Made by a program: the position numbers and the translations under genes. A stretch of 45,100 bases of DNA from Cupriavidus campinensis (GTDB lineage Bacteria > Pseudomonadota > Gammaproteobacteria > Burkholderiales > Burkholderiaceae): NCBI RefSeq assembly GCF_905397395.1, contig NZ_CAJPVH010000046.1, forward strand, positions 1 to 45,100. The letters run 5' to 3'. The notes under the pieces are model-generated. The model worked only from the letters and a program-made list of their open reading frames with translations. It searched no databases and was not told the DNA's origin. Shown here piece by piece: positions 1 through 7,996 of this stretch. How positions within the stretch are numbered: the first letter of the stretch is position 1; each line of letters begins with the position of its first letter.

Positions 1-936
1 GCCTGCTACACCGTCACCGGCAGCGCCCCGGCGCCGGTCACCGGCAGCGTGAGCCTGCTGCCGGCGCGCGGCACCGGGGTCTCGGGCTATCGCGTGCTGG
101 ACGACGCGCGCAGCGCCGGCCTCTGCTACGCCAACTATCGGCGCGAGCAGGTGGGCCTGCCGCCGCTGACCGCGCGCGACGCGCTCAATACCGTCGCCCA
201 GAACCACACCGCCTACATGCTGGCCAACAACCTGCTCACGCACGACGAGCAGTCGGGCAAGCCCGGCTACACCGGCGCGGCGCCGAACGACCGCATCCAG
301 GCCGCCTATCCGACCAATGCCACGGCCGAAGTCGTGGCGGCCGGCAACAAGTGGACCAGTGCGGCGGGCGCCAACCTGTCGATGACGCCGAAAGACGCGC
401 TCGTGGCGGACCTCGTCAACGCGCCGTTCCACCGCGCCGCGCTGCTGGGCAGCTACGGCTCGGCCGGCAGCGGGTTTGCCGAAAGCGTGGGCGCCGGCAG
501 CAGCGGCGGCACCACGGCCAGCTACTACCAGACCATCGACCTCGCCGATGCCAGCAAGGGCGGCGCGGACAACCAGATGGTGGCCTACCCGTACAGCGGC
601 CAGGCCGATGTGCCGGCGAGCTGGGTCAACAACGAGAGCCCCAACCCGGCGCCGGCGTACGCAGGCCAGACCATGGGCTACCCGGTGTCGGTGCAGGCCA
701 TCAACACGTCGCTGACGTTCAATGCCGATACGTTCACCATCACCGACGCCGCCGGCACCAACGTGCCCTGCGAGAAGGTGGATGCGCGTACCTCGGGCAT
801 GTCGAGCTACGCGCGCGGGCTGGCCATCTGCACGCCGCGCGCCCCGCTGGCGGCCAAGACCCGCTACAACGTTACCGTCGGCGGCACGCTGAACGGGCAG
901 GGCGTGAACCTGAACTGGTCGTTCACCACGCTGTGA
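1..936 (+). CDS. Secreted CAP/SCP-domain protein, 5' end missing
   Basis: The reading frame is open from base 1, so the start lies outside the window. The visible part is about 311 residues. A CAP (SCP/PR-1, cysteine-rich secretory protein) domain is indicated by an Asn-Tyr-Arg-Arg stretch near the start, AQNHTAYMLANNLLTHDE with the family histidine, and a later PFHRAALLG segment. After about residue 200 the protein changes to a beta-rich region ending in NLNWSFTTL, which resembles a bacterial Ig-like C-terminal domain. Bacterial CAP proteins are usually exported; their biochemical roles are mostly unknown, with sterol, lipid or wall binding suggested. The gene stands alone, and a strong hairpin follows it before ggt. 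The family is fairly certain; the function is not. Confidence 0.8.
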   Translation, partial: ACYTVTGSAPAPVTGSVSLLPARGTGVSGYRVLDDARSAGLCYANYRREQVGLPPLTARDALNTVAQNHTAYMLANNLLTHDEQSGKPGYTGAAPNDRIQAAYPTNATAEVVAAGNKWTSAAGANLSMTPKDALVADLVNAPFHRAALLGSYGSAGSGFAESVGAGSSGGTTASYYQTIDLADASKGGADNQMVAYPYSGQADVPASWVNNESPNPAPAYAGQTMGYPVSVQAINTSLTFNADTFTITDAAGTNVPCEKVDARTSGMSSYARGLAICTPRAPLAAKTRYNVTVGGTLNGQGVNLNWSFTTL

Positions 937-1003
937 TGGCGGACTGACTATATGTATACGGGGTGGCGCCCGCCGCCCCGTCTCCGTGCCGGTCACCCCC
1001 GAT

Positions 1004-1033
1004 CGGCTGATTGGCCCATCGGCCAATCAGCCG
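1004..1033 (+). terminator. Perfect 13-bp hairpin after the CAP gene
   Basis: Arms 1004-1016 and 1021-1033 (CGGCTGATTGGCC and its exact complement) enclose a 4-base loop, followed by only a short TTTAC. It lies 68 bases after the CAP-protein stop and ahead of the ggt promoter region. A terminator is the simplest reading; the weak T-tract leaves an operator-type dyad possible. Confidence 0.55.
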
Positions 1034-1100
1034 TTTACAAGCGCATTACCGGTCATCTGCGTCTACAATCGCCACAGCTTCCCCCCCCAGGAGAGATGGC

Positions 1101-3017
1101 ATGGCTCGCGCAGTGACGAAGACACCGGCAGTTTCCCCGTCAACCCCCTCCCTGCTGTGGCGCGGCACGCTGGCCGTGGCGCTCGCCGCCGTGCTGGCGG
1201 GCTGCGGCACTGCCGCCAAGGACGCCGGCACGCCATCGGCATCGAACGCGGCCACGACCGCGCCGGCGCAGGCGCCGGCGGCGGCCATGCCGCCTGCGCC
1301 GGAGGTCTCCTCGGGCTATCGGCCGGGCATGACCACCAGCTACGGGCAGAAGCACATGGCTGCCGCGGCCAATCCGCTGGCCACCGAGGCCGGGCGCGAG
1401 ATCCTGCGCGCGGGGGGCTCGGCCATCGACGCCGCTGTCGCCATGCAGGCCGTGCTGACGCTGGTGGAGCCGCAGGCCACCGGCATCGGTGGCGGCGCCT
1501 TCATCATGTACTGGGACGGCAAGCGCGTGCAGGCCTACGATGGCCGCGAGACGGCCCCTGCCGGCGCCACCGAGAACCTGTTCATGCGCGCGGACGGCAA
1601 GCCGATGGAGTTCTCCGAAGGCCAGATCGGCGGCCGCTCGGTGGGCGTGCCCGGCGTGCTGCGCGCGCTGGAGATGGCGCACCGCCAGCATGGCCGGCTG
1701 CCCTGGGCGCGGTTGTTCCAGCGGGCCATCACGCTGGCCGAGAATGGCTTCCCGATGTCGCAGCGGCTCTACACGCAGGTGGCGGCGGACAAGTTCATGA
1801 TCGGCTCGTCGGAGATGGCCGGCTACTTCCTCGATACGCAGGGCAAGGCCAAGCCGGTCGGCACCCTCGTCAAGAATCCGCAACTGGCCAAGACCCTGCG
1901 CGAGATCGCCAAGGGTGGTCCGAACGTGTTCTATAACGGGCCAATCGCGCGGGACATCGCTGCCAAGGTCAACGGCCATGCCAATCCGGGCAGCCTGAGC
2001 ACGGCCGATCTCAAGGGTTATCGCGCCAAGGAGCGCGTGCCGGTCTGCACGGACTACAAGCGCTGGAAGGTGTGCGGCATGCCGCCGCCGTCGTCGGGCG
2101 GTATCGCCATCGCCCAGATCCTCGGCACGCTGGAGGCGCTGGAGAAACGCGACCCGCGCTACGCGCTGGCCAGCCTGAAGCCGCAGCCGGTGAACACCCC
2201 GGCCCGCGTGGAAGCCGCGCCGCTGGCCGTGCACGCGATCTCCGAGGCCGACCGCCTGGCCTACGCCGACCGTGGTCTCTACGTGGCCGATGCCGACTTT
2301 GTGCCGGTGGACGTGGCCGCGATGGTCAGCCCCGCCTACCTGGCCGAGCGCGCCGCGCTGATCGGCGACAAGAGCATGGGCCGCGCCCAGCCGGGCACGC
2401 CGCCCGGGGTGCGGGTGGCGTTTGCGCCGGACCGCTCGCCGCCGCGTATCTCCACCTCGCAGATCGTGGCCGTGGACAACCGGGGCGGAGCGTTGTCGAT
2501 GACCACCACCATCGAGTCGTACTTTGGCTCGCACATCATGGTGCGCGGCTTCATGCTGAACAACCAGCTGACCGATTTCTCGTTCACGCCGACCGAGAAC
2601 GGCAGGCCGGTGGCCAACCGCGTGCAGCCGGGCAAGCGCCCGCGCTCGTCGATGGCGCCGACGCTGGTGTTCGACCGCCAGAGCGGCAAGCTGGTGGCGG
2701 CGCTGGGCTCGCCGGGTGGCTCGCAGATCATCGAGTACGTGTCGAAGACGCTGGTCGGCCTGCTGGACTGGGACATGGACGTGCAGGCCGCCGTGGGCAT
2801 GGGCAACTTCGGCAGCCGCAATGGCCCGACCGAGGTGGAGAAGGGGCTGGTGACGCCGCAGTTGGTGGAATCGCTGCGCGGCATGGGCCACCAGGTGGCC
2901 GAGATCGAGATGACGAGCGGCACGCAGGCCATCGTGCGCAAGACGCTGCCGAACGGCAAGCCGGGCTGGGCCGGCGGCGCGGACCCGCGGCGCGAAGGGG
3001 TGGCGCTGGGGGAGTGA
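1101..3017 (+). CDS. ggt: Gamma-glutamyltransferase, lipoprotein form
   Basis: This 638-residue N-terminal nucleophile hydrolase should cleave the gamma-glutamyl bond of glutathione and related compounds in the periplasm. The ATG at 1101 is preceded by AGGAGAG and opens a signal peptide ending in a lipobox (LAGC), so the protein is probably lipid-anchored. The proenzyme is expected to self-cleave just before Thr452 in ISTSQIVAVD, which aligns with the nucleophile of the E. coli enzyme (TTHYSVVD). Other family landmarks are GGGAFIMYWDG near the N-terminus, PGKRPRSSMAPTLV (oxyanion serines) and GSPGGSQII. An upstream in-frame ATG at 1011 would add 30 residues ahead of the signal peptide and overlap the preceding hairpin, so I reject it. 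A TACAAT box at 1064-1069 is a possible -10. The gene is monocistronic, closed by a strong terminator. Confidence 0.95.
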   Translation: MARAVTKTPAVSPSTPSLLWRGTLAVALAAVLAGCGTAAKDAGTPSASNAATTAPAQAPAAAMPPAPEVSSGYRPGMTTSYGQKHMAAAANPLATEAGREILRAGGSAIDAAVAMQAVLTLVEPQATGIGGGAFIMYWDGKRVQAYDGRETAPAGATENLFMRADGKPMEFSEGQIGGRSVGVPGVLRALEMAHRQHGRLPWARLFQRAITLAENGFPMSQRLYTQVAADKFMIGSSEMAGYFLDTQGKAKPVGTLVKNPQLAKTLREIAKGGPNVFYNGPIARDIAAKVNGHANPGSLSTADLKGYRAKERVPVCTDYKRWKVCGMPPPSSGGIAIAQILGTLEALEKRDPRYALASLKPQPVNTPARVEAAPLAVHAISEADRLAYADRGLYVADADFVPVDVAAMVSPAYLAERAALIGDKSMGRAQPGTPPGVRVAFAPDRSPPRISTSQIVAVDNRGGALSMTTTIESYFGSHIMVRGFMLNNQLTDFSFTPTENGRPVANRVQPGKRPRSSMAPTLVFDRQSGKLVAALGSPGGSQIIEYVSKTLVGLLDWDMDVQAAVGMGNFGSRNGPTEVEKGLVTPQLVESLRGMGHQVAEIEMTSGTQAIVRKTLPNGKPGWAGGADPRREGVALGE

Positions 3018-3041
3018 ACCAGCCGGATTGATGGCGTAGGA

Positions 3042-3076
3042 AAGCAAAAGGGCGCGAAGATCGCGCCCTTTTGCTT
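3042..3076. terminator. Bidirectional terminator between ggt and the Bug receptor gene
   Basis: A perfect 16-bp inverted repeat (3042-3057 / 3061-3076) with a 3-base loop carries an A-run on one side and a T-run on the other. It can terminate the convergent genes from both sides. Confidence 0.9.
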
Positions 3077-3106
3077 GCTGCGTGGCAGCGGGGGGTGCGG
3101 GTGCCG

Positions 3107-4108
3107 TCAGCCGTCCAGCTTCACGCCTGCGGCCTTCACCACCTGGGCCCAGCGCTTTTCCTCGGTCGAGAAGAACTTGCTGGTTTCCGGCGGCGTCATG
3201 GTCACCACCTCGGCGCCCTGGCCGGCCAGTTGCGCGCGGATTTCCGGGGTGCGGATAATGCGGATCAGCTCGCTCGAGAGGCGGGCCACCAGCGCATCCG
3301 GCATGCCGGCCGGCGCCATCACGCCCTGCCACGTACCCGATTCGAAGTTCGCCACGCCTTGCTCGGCAATCGTCGGCACCTGGCCGACCAGCGCCATGCG
3401 CGTGCGCTTGGACACGGCCAGCAGCTTGAGCTTGCCGGCCTGCACCTGCGGATACGTCGCCAGCATCCCGTTCATCAGCACCTGAGCGGTACCACCCACG
3501 GTGTCCGCAATCGCCTGCGCGCCACCCTTGTACGGCACGTATTGCCAGGCCGCGCCGGTGGCTTGCTGCACCGCCACGCCCGCCAGGTGCGGCGCGCTGC
3601 CGATGGCCGTCACGGCGAAGTTCAGCGTCTGCTTGTGCGACAGGGCCACCAGTTCCTTGAGGTTGTTGGCCGGCACGGACGGATGCACCACCAGCAGGTG
3701 GGGCGAGTAGGCCAGCATCGCCACGCCCTTGAGATCTTTCTCAGGGCTGAAGCTCAGCTTGGTGTACACGGACGGGCTGATGGCCAGCGCGCCCACATCG
3801 CACAGCAGCAGCGTGTGGTTGTCCGTGCCGGCCTGCGCCACCATGGCCGCGCCGATGTTGCCGTTGGCGCCCGGGCGGTTGTCCACCACCACGGCCTGGC
3901 CCAGCGCTTCGCCGAGCGGCTTGCTGATCAGGCGGGCGATGATGTCCGACGAGCCGCCGGCGGGGTAGGGCACCACCAGCCGGATCGGCTTGGTCGGCCA
4001 CTTGTCGGCGGCCCAGGCGGATGCCGGGGCGAGGATGCCAGAGGTGCCGAAGGCGCTCAGTGCAGCCAGGCCCGATGCCTGGCCAAGGAATTGGCGGCGA
4101 GTACTCAT
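3107..4108 (-). CDS. Bug/TctC-family periplasmic solute receptor
   Basis: This 333-residue protein belongs to the Bug family (tripartite tricarboxylate transporter receptors), which bind small carboxylates in the periplasm. The chosen ATG at 4108 has GGAGA six bases upstream and starts MSTRRQFLG, a twin-arginine-like signal peptide ending around ASAWAADKW. Family marks are VVPYPAGGSSDIIAR (ligand loop) and VVVDNRPGANGNIG. A longer start at 4228 would place 40 unrelated residues ahead of the signal peptide. There are no TctA/TctB membrane genes nearby, as is usual for the many orphan Bug genes in Cupriavidus and Bordetella, so the ligand cannot be deduced. Its leader region holds two operator-like dyads. 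Confidence 0.93.
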   Translation of the reverse strand: MSTRRQFLGQASGLAALSAFGTSGILAPASAWAADKWPTKPIRLVVPYPAGGSSDIIARLISKPLGEALGQAVVVDNRPGANGNIGAAMVAQAGTDNHTLLLCDVGALAISPSVYTKLSFSPEKDLKGVAMLAYSPHLLVVHPSVPANNLKELVALSHKQTLNFAVTAIGSAPHLAGVAVQQATGAAWQYVPYKGGAQAIADTVGGTAQVLMNGMLATYPQVQAGKLKLLAVSKRTRMALVGQVPTIAEQGVANFESGTWQGVMAPAGMPDALVARLSSELIRIIRTPEIRAQLAGQGAEVVTMTPPETSKFFSTEEKRWAQVVKAAGVKLDG

Positions 4109-4136
4109 GCTATGTCTCCGAAAAGCTTTATCGTCT

Positions 4137-4149
4137 GTTGTCGTACAAC
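4137..4149. promoter_or_regulatory. GntR/FadR-type operator candidate upstream of the Bug gene
   Basis: GTTGTCGTACAAC has perfect arms around a 3-base centre. It fits the TNGTNNNACNA pattern recognised by FCD-type GntR regulators. It sits about 28 bases upstream of the receptor start codon, a place suited to repression. The assignment is by pattern only; no GntR gene is in the window. Confidence 0.4.
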
Positions 4150-4214
4150 ATGGCAGCAGTGTAGACGCGATTTTGCCTTTGGTCATCAGGGTTATGGCTA
4201 GGGATAGTACTCGG

Positions 4215-4236
4215 TTGTCTGATGACATGCAGACAA
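4215..4236. promoter_or_regulatory. Second dyad upstream of the Bug gene
   Basis: TTGTCTG (4215-4221) and CAGACAA (4230-4236) form a perfect 7-bp inverted repeat around 8 bases, roughly 107 bases upstream of the receptor start. The half-sites share TTGT/ACAA with the nearer dyad, suggesting the same regulator or an activator site at the promoter. Confidence 0.35.
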
Positions 4237-4254
4237 TTCACCCCCCAAAACGCA

Positions 4255-4280
4255 CATCGCCCCGACGGTGCGGGGCGATG
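4255..4280 (-). terminator. Probable terminator of the APH-like gene
   Basis: Arms CATCGCCCC (4255-4263) and GGGGCGATG (4272-4280) pair perfectly. Read on the minus strand, a short T-run follows within ten bases. It lies about 20 bases downstream of the minus-strand stop at 4301. Confidence 0.55.
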
Positions 4281-4300
4281 TCTGGCAGGAATATGCAGGA

Positions 4301-5377
4301 TCAGGCGCCGGATTTCTGGGCGTAGGCCCAGCCCATTTCAGCCATCGGGCGGGCGCGCTTGCCGGCGTCCGTCGCCTGTGCCGACGACGCCGTGCCATCG
4401 ACCACGCGCTTCATGATCCCCTGCAGGATGCCCGCGATGCGGAACATGCTGAAGGCGAGATAGAAATTCCAGTCGCCCGTGATCTGGCGGCCGGTGCGCT
4501 GTTCGTACAGGCGCCGGTAGGTGGCCTCGTCCGGAATGCCCAGCGCCTGGTAGTCGAGCCCGGCGATGCCCCGGAACTGGCCCGGCTGGATATGCCAGCT
4601 CATGCAGTGGTAGCCGAAATCGGCCATCGGATGGCCGAGCGTGGACAGCTCCCAGTCGAGCACGGCCAGCACGCGCGGCTCGGTGGGGTGGAACATCAGG
4701 TTGTCGAGCCGGTAATCGCCATGGACGATGCTGGTCAACTCATCGGCATCGGCCGGGATGTGATTCGGGAGCCATGCGATCAGCTGGTCCATCGCCGGGA
4801 TCGATTCGGTTTCGGACAGCTTGTACTGCTTGCTCCAGCGCTCGATCTGACGCTGGAAGTAGTTGCCCGGCTTGCCGTAGTCAGCCAGTCCGATCGCCTT
4901 GTAGTCCACCGAATGCAGCGCGGCGATGACGCGGTTCATCTCGTCGTAGATCGCGCCGCGCTGGGCCGGGGTCATGTCCGGCAGCGCCTGGTCCCACAGC
5001 ACGCGGCCGCTGACGAACTCCATGATGTAGAACGCGCGGCCGATCACCGATTCGTCTTCGCAGAGCGCGAACATGCGGGCCACGGGCACGTCGGTCTGGG
5101 CGAGGGCGGCCATCACGCGGTATTCGCGCTCGATGGCATGCGCGGACGGCAGCAGCTTCGCCTTCGGCCCCGGCTTGGCGCGCATCACATAGGTCTGCCC
5201 GGGCGTGATCAGCTTGAACGTGGGGTTCGACTGGCCGCCCTTGAACTGCTCGATGGTCAGCGGGCCGGCAAAGCCCTCCACATGCTGGCGCATCCAGGTC
5301 TCGAGCGCGCCCACGTCGAAGCGCTGCTGGTCGGCCACGGGGCGGGTCCCTTCAAAATGCGAAACGTTGCTGCTCAT
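4301..5377 (-). CDS. APH-fold phosphotransferase family protein (ACAD10/11 N-domain type)
   Basis: A 358-residue aminoglycoside-phosphotransferase/choline-kinase fold protein. The catalytic loop is HGDYRLDN (residues 219-226) and the metal-binding segment is VLDWELSTLGHPMAD (about 239-253). GGQSNPTFKL near residue 48 is the nucleotide loop typical of the subgroup related to the N-terminal domain of ACAD10/ACAD11. Such proteins sit beside acyl-CoA metabolism genes in many bacteria and are thought to phosphorylate hydroxyacyl substrates rather than antibiotics. Here it follows a crotonase and paaH on the same strand, which fits that role. GGAGA precedes the ATG at 5377. The name 'aminoglycoside phosphotransferase' should not be taken as evidence of resistance. 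Confidence 0.88.
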   Translation of the reverse strand: MSSNVSHFEGTRPVADQQRFDVGALETWMRQHVEGFAGPLTIEQFKGGQSNPTFKLITPGQTYVMRAKPGPKAKLLPSAHAIEREYRVMAALAQTDVPVARMFALCEDESVIGRAFYIMEFVSGRVLWDQALPDMTPAQRGAIYDEMNRVIAALHSVDYKAIGLADYGKPGNYFQRQIERWSKQYKLSETESIPAMDQLIAWLPNHIPADADELTSIVHGDYRLDNLMFHPTEPRVLAVLDWELSTLGHPMADFGYHCMSWHIQPGQFRGIAGLDYQALGIPDEATYRRLYEQRTGRQITGDWNFYLAFSMFRIAGILQGIMKRVVDGTASSAQATDAGKRARPMAEMGWAYAQKSGA

Positions 5378-5446
5378 GCTGTCTCCGGTCTGTCTTTTTT
5401 ATGTGGCGATGGCGTCGGTGCTTCGGCGGGCGGTCTCTCGGCCCCT

Positions 5447-6226
5447 TCAGCGGTAGTTCGGCTTGCGCTTCTCCAGGAAGGCGCTGATGCCTTCGCCTGC
5501 GTCCGGGTGGTGGAGCGCGGTCACGAAGCTGTCGCGCTCGGCGGCCAGGTGCTCGGTCAGCGAGGCGCCGCCGGCGTGGTTGATCAGCGCCTTGATGCCC
5601 TGGATCGCGTTCGGCGATTCCTTGGCCAGGTTCTCGGCAAGGCGCAGTGCCTCGGTCACGGCCTGCCCCGGCGGCACCACGCGGTTCACGATGCCGAAAT
5701 GCGCCAGCCGCGCCGGATCGACCGGCTTGCCATCCATCATCATTTCACTGGCGAGCTGGCGCGGCAGCATGCGGGCCAGTTCGTACGAGCCGCCGCCGTC
5801 CGGCGTCAGGCCCACCTTCACATAGGCCATGACGAACTTGGCGTCGCTGGCCGCCACCACGAAATCGCACGCCAGCACCAGCGAGAAGCCCGCGCCGGCG
5901 GCGGGGCCTTCCACGGCGGCGATGATCGGCTTGGGGAACGCGTGCAGCGTTTCGATCCAGTGATTGAGGATTTCGATGCTTTTGGCCTGTACCTCGGCCG
6001 GCTGGGAGCGGTTGCCGAGCAGCCGGTTCAGGTTGCCACCGGCGCAGAACACGCCGTCGGCGCCGGTCAGCACCACCGCGCGGATGGTGTTGTCGCGCGC
6101 CGCCACTTCCAGCGCTTCCTGGCTTGCCGCGTAGATGTCCGGATGCAGCGCGTTGCGCGCCTCGGGGTTCGAGATGGTCAGGACGAGCGTGGCGTCCACG
6201 CGTTGGGAAAGCAGCTGGGCGGTCAT
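5447..6226 (-). CDS. Crotonase-fold enzyme, PaaG-like or alternative oxepin-CoA hydrolase
   Basis: A 259-residue crotonase-superfamily protein. The oxyanion-hole segments are FCAGGNL (60-66) and GPAAGAGFSL (107-116). The two acid-base glutamates of true enoyl-CoA hydratases appear to be absent: the aligned positions are about Ser115 and Tyr135. GLTPDGGGSYEL keeps an Asp near 143 like the GLIPDCGG segment of the PaaG isomerase. This favours isomerisation or ring-opening chemistry on a CoA ester over simple hydration. The position directly downstream of paaH, same strand, 69 bases apart, fits phenylacetyl-CoA or related degradation. Similar proteins have been named 'oxepin-CoA hydrolase, alternative type'; I recall this as a label and cannot confirm it here. 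Confidence 0.85.
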   Translation of the reverse strand: MTAQLLSQRVDATLVLTISNPEARNALHPDIYAASQEALEVAARDNTIRAVVLTGADGVFCAGGNLNRLLGNRSQPAEVQAKSIEILNHWIETLHAFPKPIIAAVEGPAAGAGFSLVLACDFVVAASDAKFVMAYVKVGLTPDGGGSYELARMLPRQLASEMMMDGKPVDPARLAHFGIVNRVVPPGQAVTEALRLAENLAKESPNAIQGIKALINHAGGASLTEHLAAERDSFVTALHHPDAGEGISAFLEKRKPNYR

Positions 6227-6255
6227 GGCGGCCTCTTGGTGGGCAATGCGGCAAG

Positions 6256-6287
6256 AAAAAAGGCGCCCCGTGTCTCGGCGGGGCGCC
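6256..6287 (-). terminator. Intrinsic terminator between paaH and the crotonase gene
   Basis: On the minus strand a perfect 9-bp GC-rich stem (6287-6279 with 6270-6262) and an 8-base loop are followed immediately by six T (6261-6256). It lies 8 bases after the paaH stop, so it should stop much of the transcription from paaH before the crotonase gene. Confidence 0.85.
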
Positions 6288-6295
6288 CGGGAGGA

Positions 6296-7819
6296 TCAGG
6301 CTTCTTCGGTCAGCAGCGACAGGCCCAGGCCGGCCCGGCGCCACAGCCACGGGCTCGGGCGGTAGCGCATGTCGCCGGTCAGGCGGTCCAGGTTGTGCAG
6401 CACTTCCAGGATCTGCGCGGCGCCAATCGCATCGCCCAGGGCCAGCGGGCCCTTGGGGTAGCCCAGGCCGAGGTTCACGGCGAGGTCGATGTCGGTCGGC
6501 GTGGCGATCCGTTGCTGCGCGATGTCGCTGGCGATATTGACGATGCAGCCGATGATGCGCTGGGCGACGAAGCCGGCCGAGTCGCGGATCACGGTGACGG
6601 GCACGCCATCGCTGGCGAACAGGCCGTGCGCGGCGTCGCGGGCGGCGGCGCTGGTGGCCGGCGTGGTCATCAGCGTGCGGCGCTTGGTGGCTTCGAACGG
6701 CAGCAGGGTGTCGATGGCGACCACGCGGCTGGCATCGAGCCCTTCCTGCAGGGCGGTCGTGGTGGCGTCCAGGCCCAGCGGGGTGACCACGATCAGTGCG
6801 TCGGCGGACGGGGCGTTGCCGCCTTCCGGCGTCACGCCCAGCGCGGTCAGCAGCTTCACGGTCATGGCGTGGCCACGCTCATTGGCGCGGCTCACCCACA
6901 CGCTGGCCGGGCGCGCATCGGGCACCGGCTTCGCGGCGGGCACCTGCTTCTGGCCGTCCGGGTAGGCGTAGAAGCCGGCGCCGGTCTTGCGGCCCAGCAG
7001 CCCGCCCACGTAGCGCAGCGCCGTGATCGGGGACGGGCGATAGCGCGCTTCCTGGTAGAACTGGTTGTAGATCGACTCCATCACCGGGTGCGACACGTCC
7101 AGCCCGGTCAGGTCCATCAGCTCGAACGGGCCCATGCGGAAACCGGCCTGCTCGCGCATGATGTTGTCGATATCGACGAACTCGGCCACGCCTTCCTGGG
7201 CGATCTTCAGCCCTTCGATGTTCATGCCACGGCCGGCGTGGTTGACGATGAATCCCGGCATGTCCTTGCAGCGCACCGGCGTGTGACCCATGCGGCGCGA
7301 CAGCTCCATCAGCTGGTCACCGATGGCGGGGTTGCCCGACAGGCCGTCGATGACCTCGACCACCTTCATCAGCGGCACCGGGTTGAAGAAGTGGTAGCCC
7401 ACCACGCGGCCCGGGTGCCTGGCGCCCACGGCGATGGCCGTGATCGACAGCGACGAGGTGTTCGACGCGATCACCGCGTCTTCCCGGACGATGGCTTCCA
7501 GCTTGGCGATCAGGTCGCGCTTGACCTCGAGCTTCTCCACGATGGCTTCCAGCACCATGTCGCAGCCGGCCAGGTCTTCCAGCGCGTTGCACGGCTTCAC
7601 GCGGGCCAGCGCGGCCTCGCTGTCGGCGGCGCTGATCTTGCCCTTGTCGGCCAGCTTGGCGAACGTGTCCTGCAGGTACTGGCGCGCAGCGGCCACGGCT
7701 TGGGCGTTGACGTCGAACAGGTTGACCGTCAGGCCCGCCTGTGCGGCAATCTGGGCAATACCGCGGCCCATGGCGCCCGTGCCGACGATGCCGAGCGTTT
7801 GAATAGAGGGTTGGCTCAT
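6296..7819 (-). CDS. paaH: 3-hydroxyacyl-CoA dehydrogenase PaaH/PaaC type
   Basis: A 507-residue NAD-dependent 3-hydroxyacyl-CoA dehydrogenase. The N-terminal Rossmann motif is GIVGTGAMGRGIAQ (about 10-23), followed by SNTSSLSIT and the catalytic HFFNPVPLMKVVEV block (His in HFFNP). A duplicated C-terminal helical domain reaches DLTGLDVSHPVMESIY, and a second shorter 3HCDH C-domain near the end includes GYPKGPLALGDAIG. Length and the tandem C-domains match PaaH of phenylacetate degradation, where it oxidises 3-hydroxyadipyl-CoA to 3-oxoadipyl-CoA. The other paa genes are not in the window, so a general beta-oxidation role is possible. A palindrome at the divergent promoter may be the operator. 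Confidence 0.92.
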   Translation of the reverse strand: MSQPSIQTLGIVGTGAMGRGIAQIAAQAGLTVNLFDVNAQAVAAARQYLQDTFAKLADKGKISAADSEAALARVKPCNALEDLAGCDMVLEAIVEKLEVKRDLIAKLEAIVREDAVIASNTSSLSITAIAVGARHPGRVVGYHFFNPVPLMKVVEVIDGLSGNPAIGDQLMELSRRMGHTPVRCKDMPGFIVNHAGRGMNIEGLKIAQEGVAEFVDIDNIMREQAGFRMGPFELMDLTGLDVSHPVMESIYNQFYQEARYRPSPITALRYVGGLLGRKTGAGFYAYPDGQKQVPAAKPVPDARPASVWVSRANERGHAMTVKLLTALGVTPEGGNAPSADALIVVTPLGLDATTTALQEGLDASRVVAIDTLLPFEATKRRTLMTTPATSAAARDAAHGLFASDGVPVTVIRDSAGFVAQRIIGCIVNIASDIAQQRIATPTDIDLAVNLGLGYPKGPLALGDAIGAAQILEVLHNLDRLTGDMRYRPSPWLWRRAGLGLSLLTEEA

Positions 7820-7846
7820 CGTTCGTCCAAAAAAGTTGTGGTTAAA

Positions 7847-7865
7847 TTAGCACGATCGTACGATT
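7847..7865. promoter_or_regulatory. Operator-like palindrome in the paaH / GST intergenic region
   Basis: TTAGCACGATCGTACGATT contains the perfect palindrome ATCGTACGAT (7855-7864) and overlapping ACGATCGT. It lies about 30 bases upstream of the paaH start codon, between divergent genes. TetR-type regulators of acyl-CoA pathways use palindromes of this style; the regulator is not identified. Confidence 0.35.
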
Positions 7866-7996
7866 TCTGCATCTTCCGCGACAGCGGGTAGGCTTACGTG
7901 GCGTGCGAAGATCGGCCAGGCGGGGGCGCCTCAAGCGTCCTCGGGTCTACATGGACGCGACCCGGACGATCCATTTCAATAACGGAGAGAGACGAC

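Noticed and set aside
1140..3332. Long 730-codon open frame on the minus strand across ggt
   Set aside because: It is the antisense shadow of the GC-rich ggt gene; the product is Arg/His/Gly/Ala-rich without domain features.
4301..5377. Aminoglycoside resistance gene
   Set aside because: It has the APH catalytic motif, but the subgroup and the acyl-CoA gene context point to ACAD10/11-like metabolism, not drug resistance.
4268..7891. 1207-codon plus-strand open frame across the kinase-like, crotonase and paaH genes
   Set aside because: It is antisense to three well-supported genes; composition is His/Gly/Arg-rich and there is no family match.
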